Positions 37,921 to 38,072 of a stretch of 38,072 nt of DNA are shown piece by piece. Where the stretch lies: positions 1-38,072 of the forward strand of contig JADZCV010000033.1 of NCBI GenBank assembly GCA_020851375.1. Reading direction: 5' to 3'. Positions within the stretch are counted from its first letter, which is position 1. Each line of letters opens with the position of its first letter. The position numbers were made by a program, and so were the translations under genes. This DNA is from Nitrospirota bacterium (GTDB taxonomy: Bacteria > Nitrospirota > 9FT-COMBO-42-15 > HDB-SIOI813). The notes below the pieces were generated by a model, which saw only the letters and a list, made by a program, of their open reading frames with translations, made no database searches and was not told the origin of the DNA.

Positions 37921-38072
37921 ATGCCACAGTACAAAACAGGCATAGTAAGCGTTACAAACGGCTCAAACACCGTGAATTTTTCAGGCGCATCATCCGGAGC
38001 AGAAAGCGTAGCGGTTGGTGACACATTTAAGGTAGACCGGAACGGTGAGGCGATATATCAAATATCCTCACG
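37921..38072 (+). CDS. Tail fibre-like protein, N-terminal part (3' end off the window)
   Basis: It starts MPQYKTGIVSVTNGSNTVNF and continues to NGEAIYQISS at the window's edge, with GGAGG 7 bases before the ATG. This N-terminus is typical of short tail-tip proteins whose next block reads TTGxGLxYQIxxDFTP, exactly what opens the window at base 1. About 12-15 residues appear to be missing between the two parts. It is probably the same gene as the one at 1-270. Confidence 0.75.
   Translation, partial: MPQYKTGIVSVTNGSNTVNFSGASSGAESVAVGDTFKVDRNGEAIYQISS

Overview
The window is almost entirely one temperate, tailed, double-stranded DNA phage with a lambda-like (siphovirus) structural plan. It carries a tyrosine integrase beside a tRNA-derived attachment site, a leftward lysogeny and cargo region, a rightward early region of many small genes, a recombination and replication module, terminase, a lysis cassette, an adhesin-like block, then head and tail genes in nearly the lambda order. 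No host chromosomal gene is visible. The host is probably a Gram-negative bacterium of moderate G+C content with strong GGAGG-type ribosome binding sites, because a lipoprotein cargo gene and an M15 endolysin are present. I cannot name the taxon from the sequence.

The first 270 bases are the 3' end of a tail-fibre-like gene, and the last 152 bases are the 5' end of a gene that looks like the missing N-terminus of the same protein. The attachment core, which matches the 3' part of tRNA-Lys(CTT), lies between phage genes on both sides. Together these suggest a circular or circularly permuted genome of about 38.1 kb, opened inside this tail gene with a few tens of bases missing at the join. This is inference.

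Layout. 1-500: end of tail gene, hairpin, attP. 501-4472 (minus strand): integrase with a promoter that predicts a leaderless mRNA, then cargo genes (an unknown protein with a possible frameshift, a membrane zinc-ribbon protein, a BRCT-domain protein, a DUF2846-type lipoprotein) and an XRE-type repressor. 4473-5134: divergent control region with a near-consensus rightward promoter followed by about 600 bases with no credible gene but at least seven inverted repeats. 5135-8469: regulators (treble-clef zinc protein, CII-like CP76 family, excisionase-like HTH), an HNH homing endonuclease, and a run of short, overlapping, translationally coupled genes, several below 60 residues. 8466-14981: a Cas4-like nuclease fused to a phiC31 gp3-like domain, an SMC/RecF-like ATPase, small zinc proteins, a RuvC-like resolvase, and a replisome-organizer-like protein whose coding region contains an iteron cluster that looks like a replication origin. 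14978-17929: a GpZ-like protein and both terminase subunits. 17917-19050: small HTH protein, intrinsic terminator, two small membrane proteins and an M15 endolysin. 19053-22801: secreted FN3 protein and beta-rich or glycine-rich adhesin-like proteins. 22802-29763: gpW-like connector, portal, a fused prohead protease and HK97-fold capsid protein, head completion, tail terminator, tail tube, and the tail chaperone pair G/GT with a T7 slippery site for -1 frameshifting. 29765-29944: a minus-strand membrane-protein moron with its own strong promoter. 29996-37904: tape measure, gpM, an unknown gene, gpL, NlpC/P60 gpK and a gpI-gpJ-like fusion.

The best candidates for something new are the hairpin-dense non-coding region after the early promoter, the antisense moron with a predicted leaderless mRNA and its apparent relative in the cargo region, the nuclease and gp3-like fusion in a recombination module, and the iteron origin inside the replication gene.
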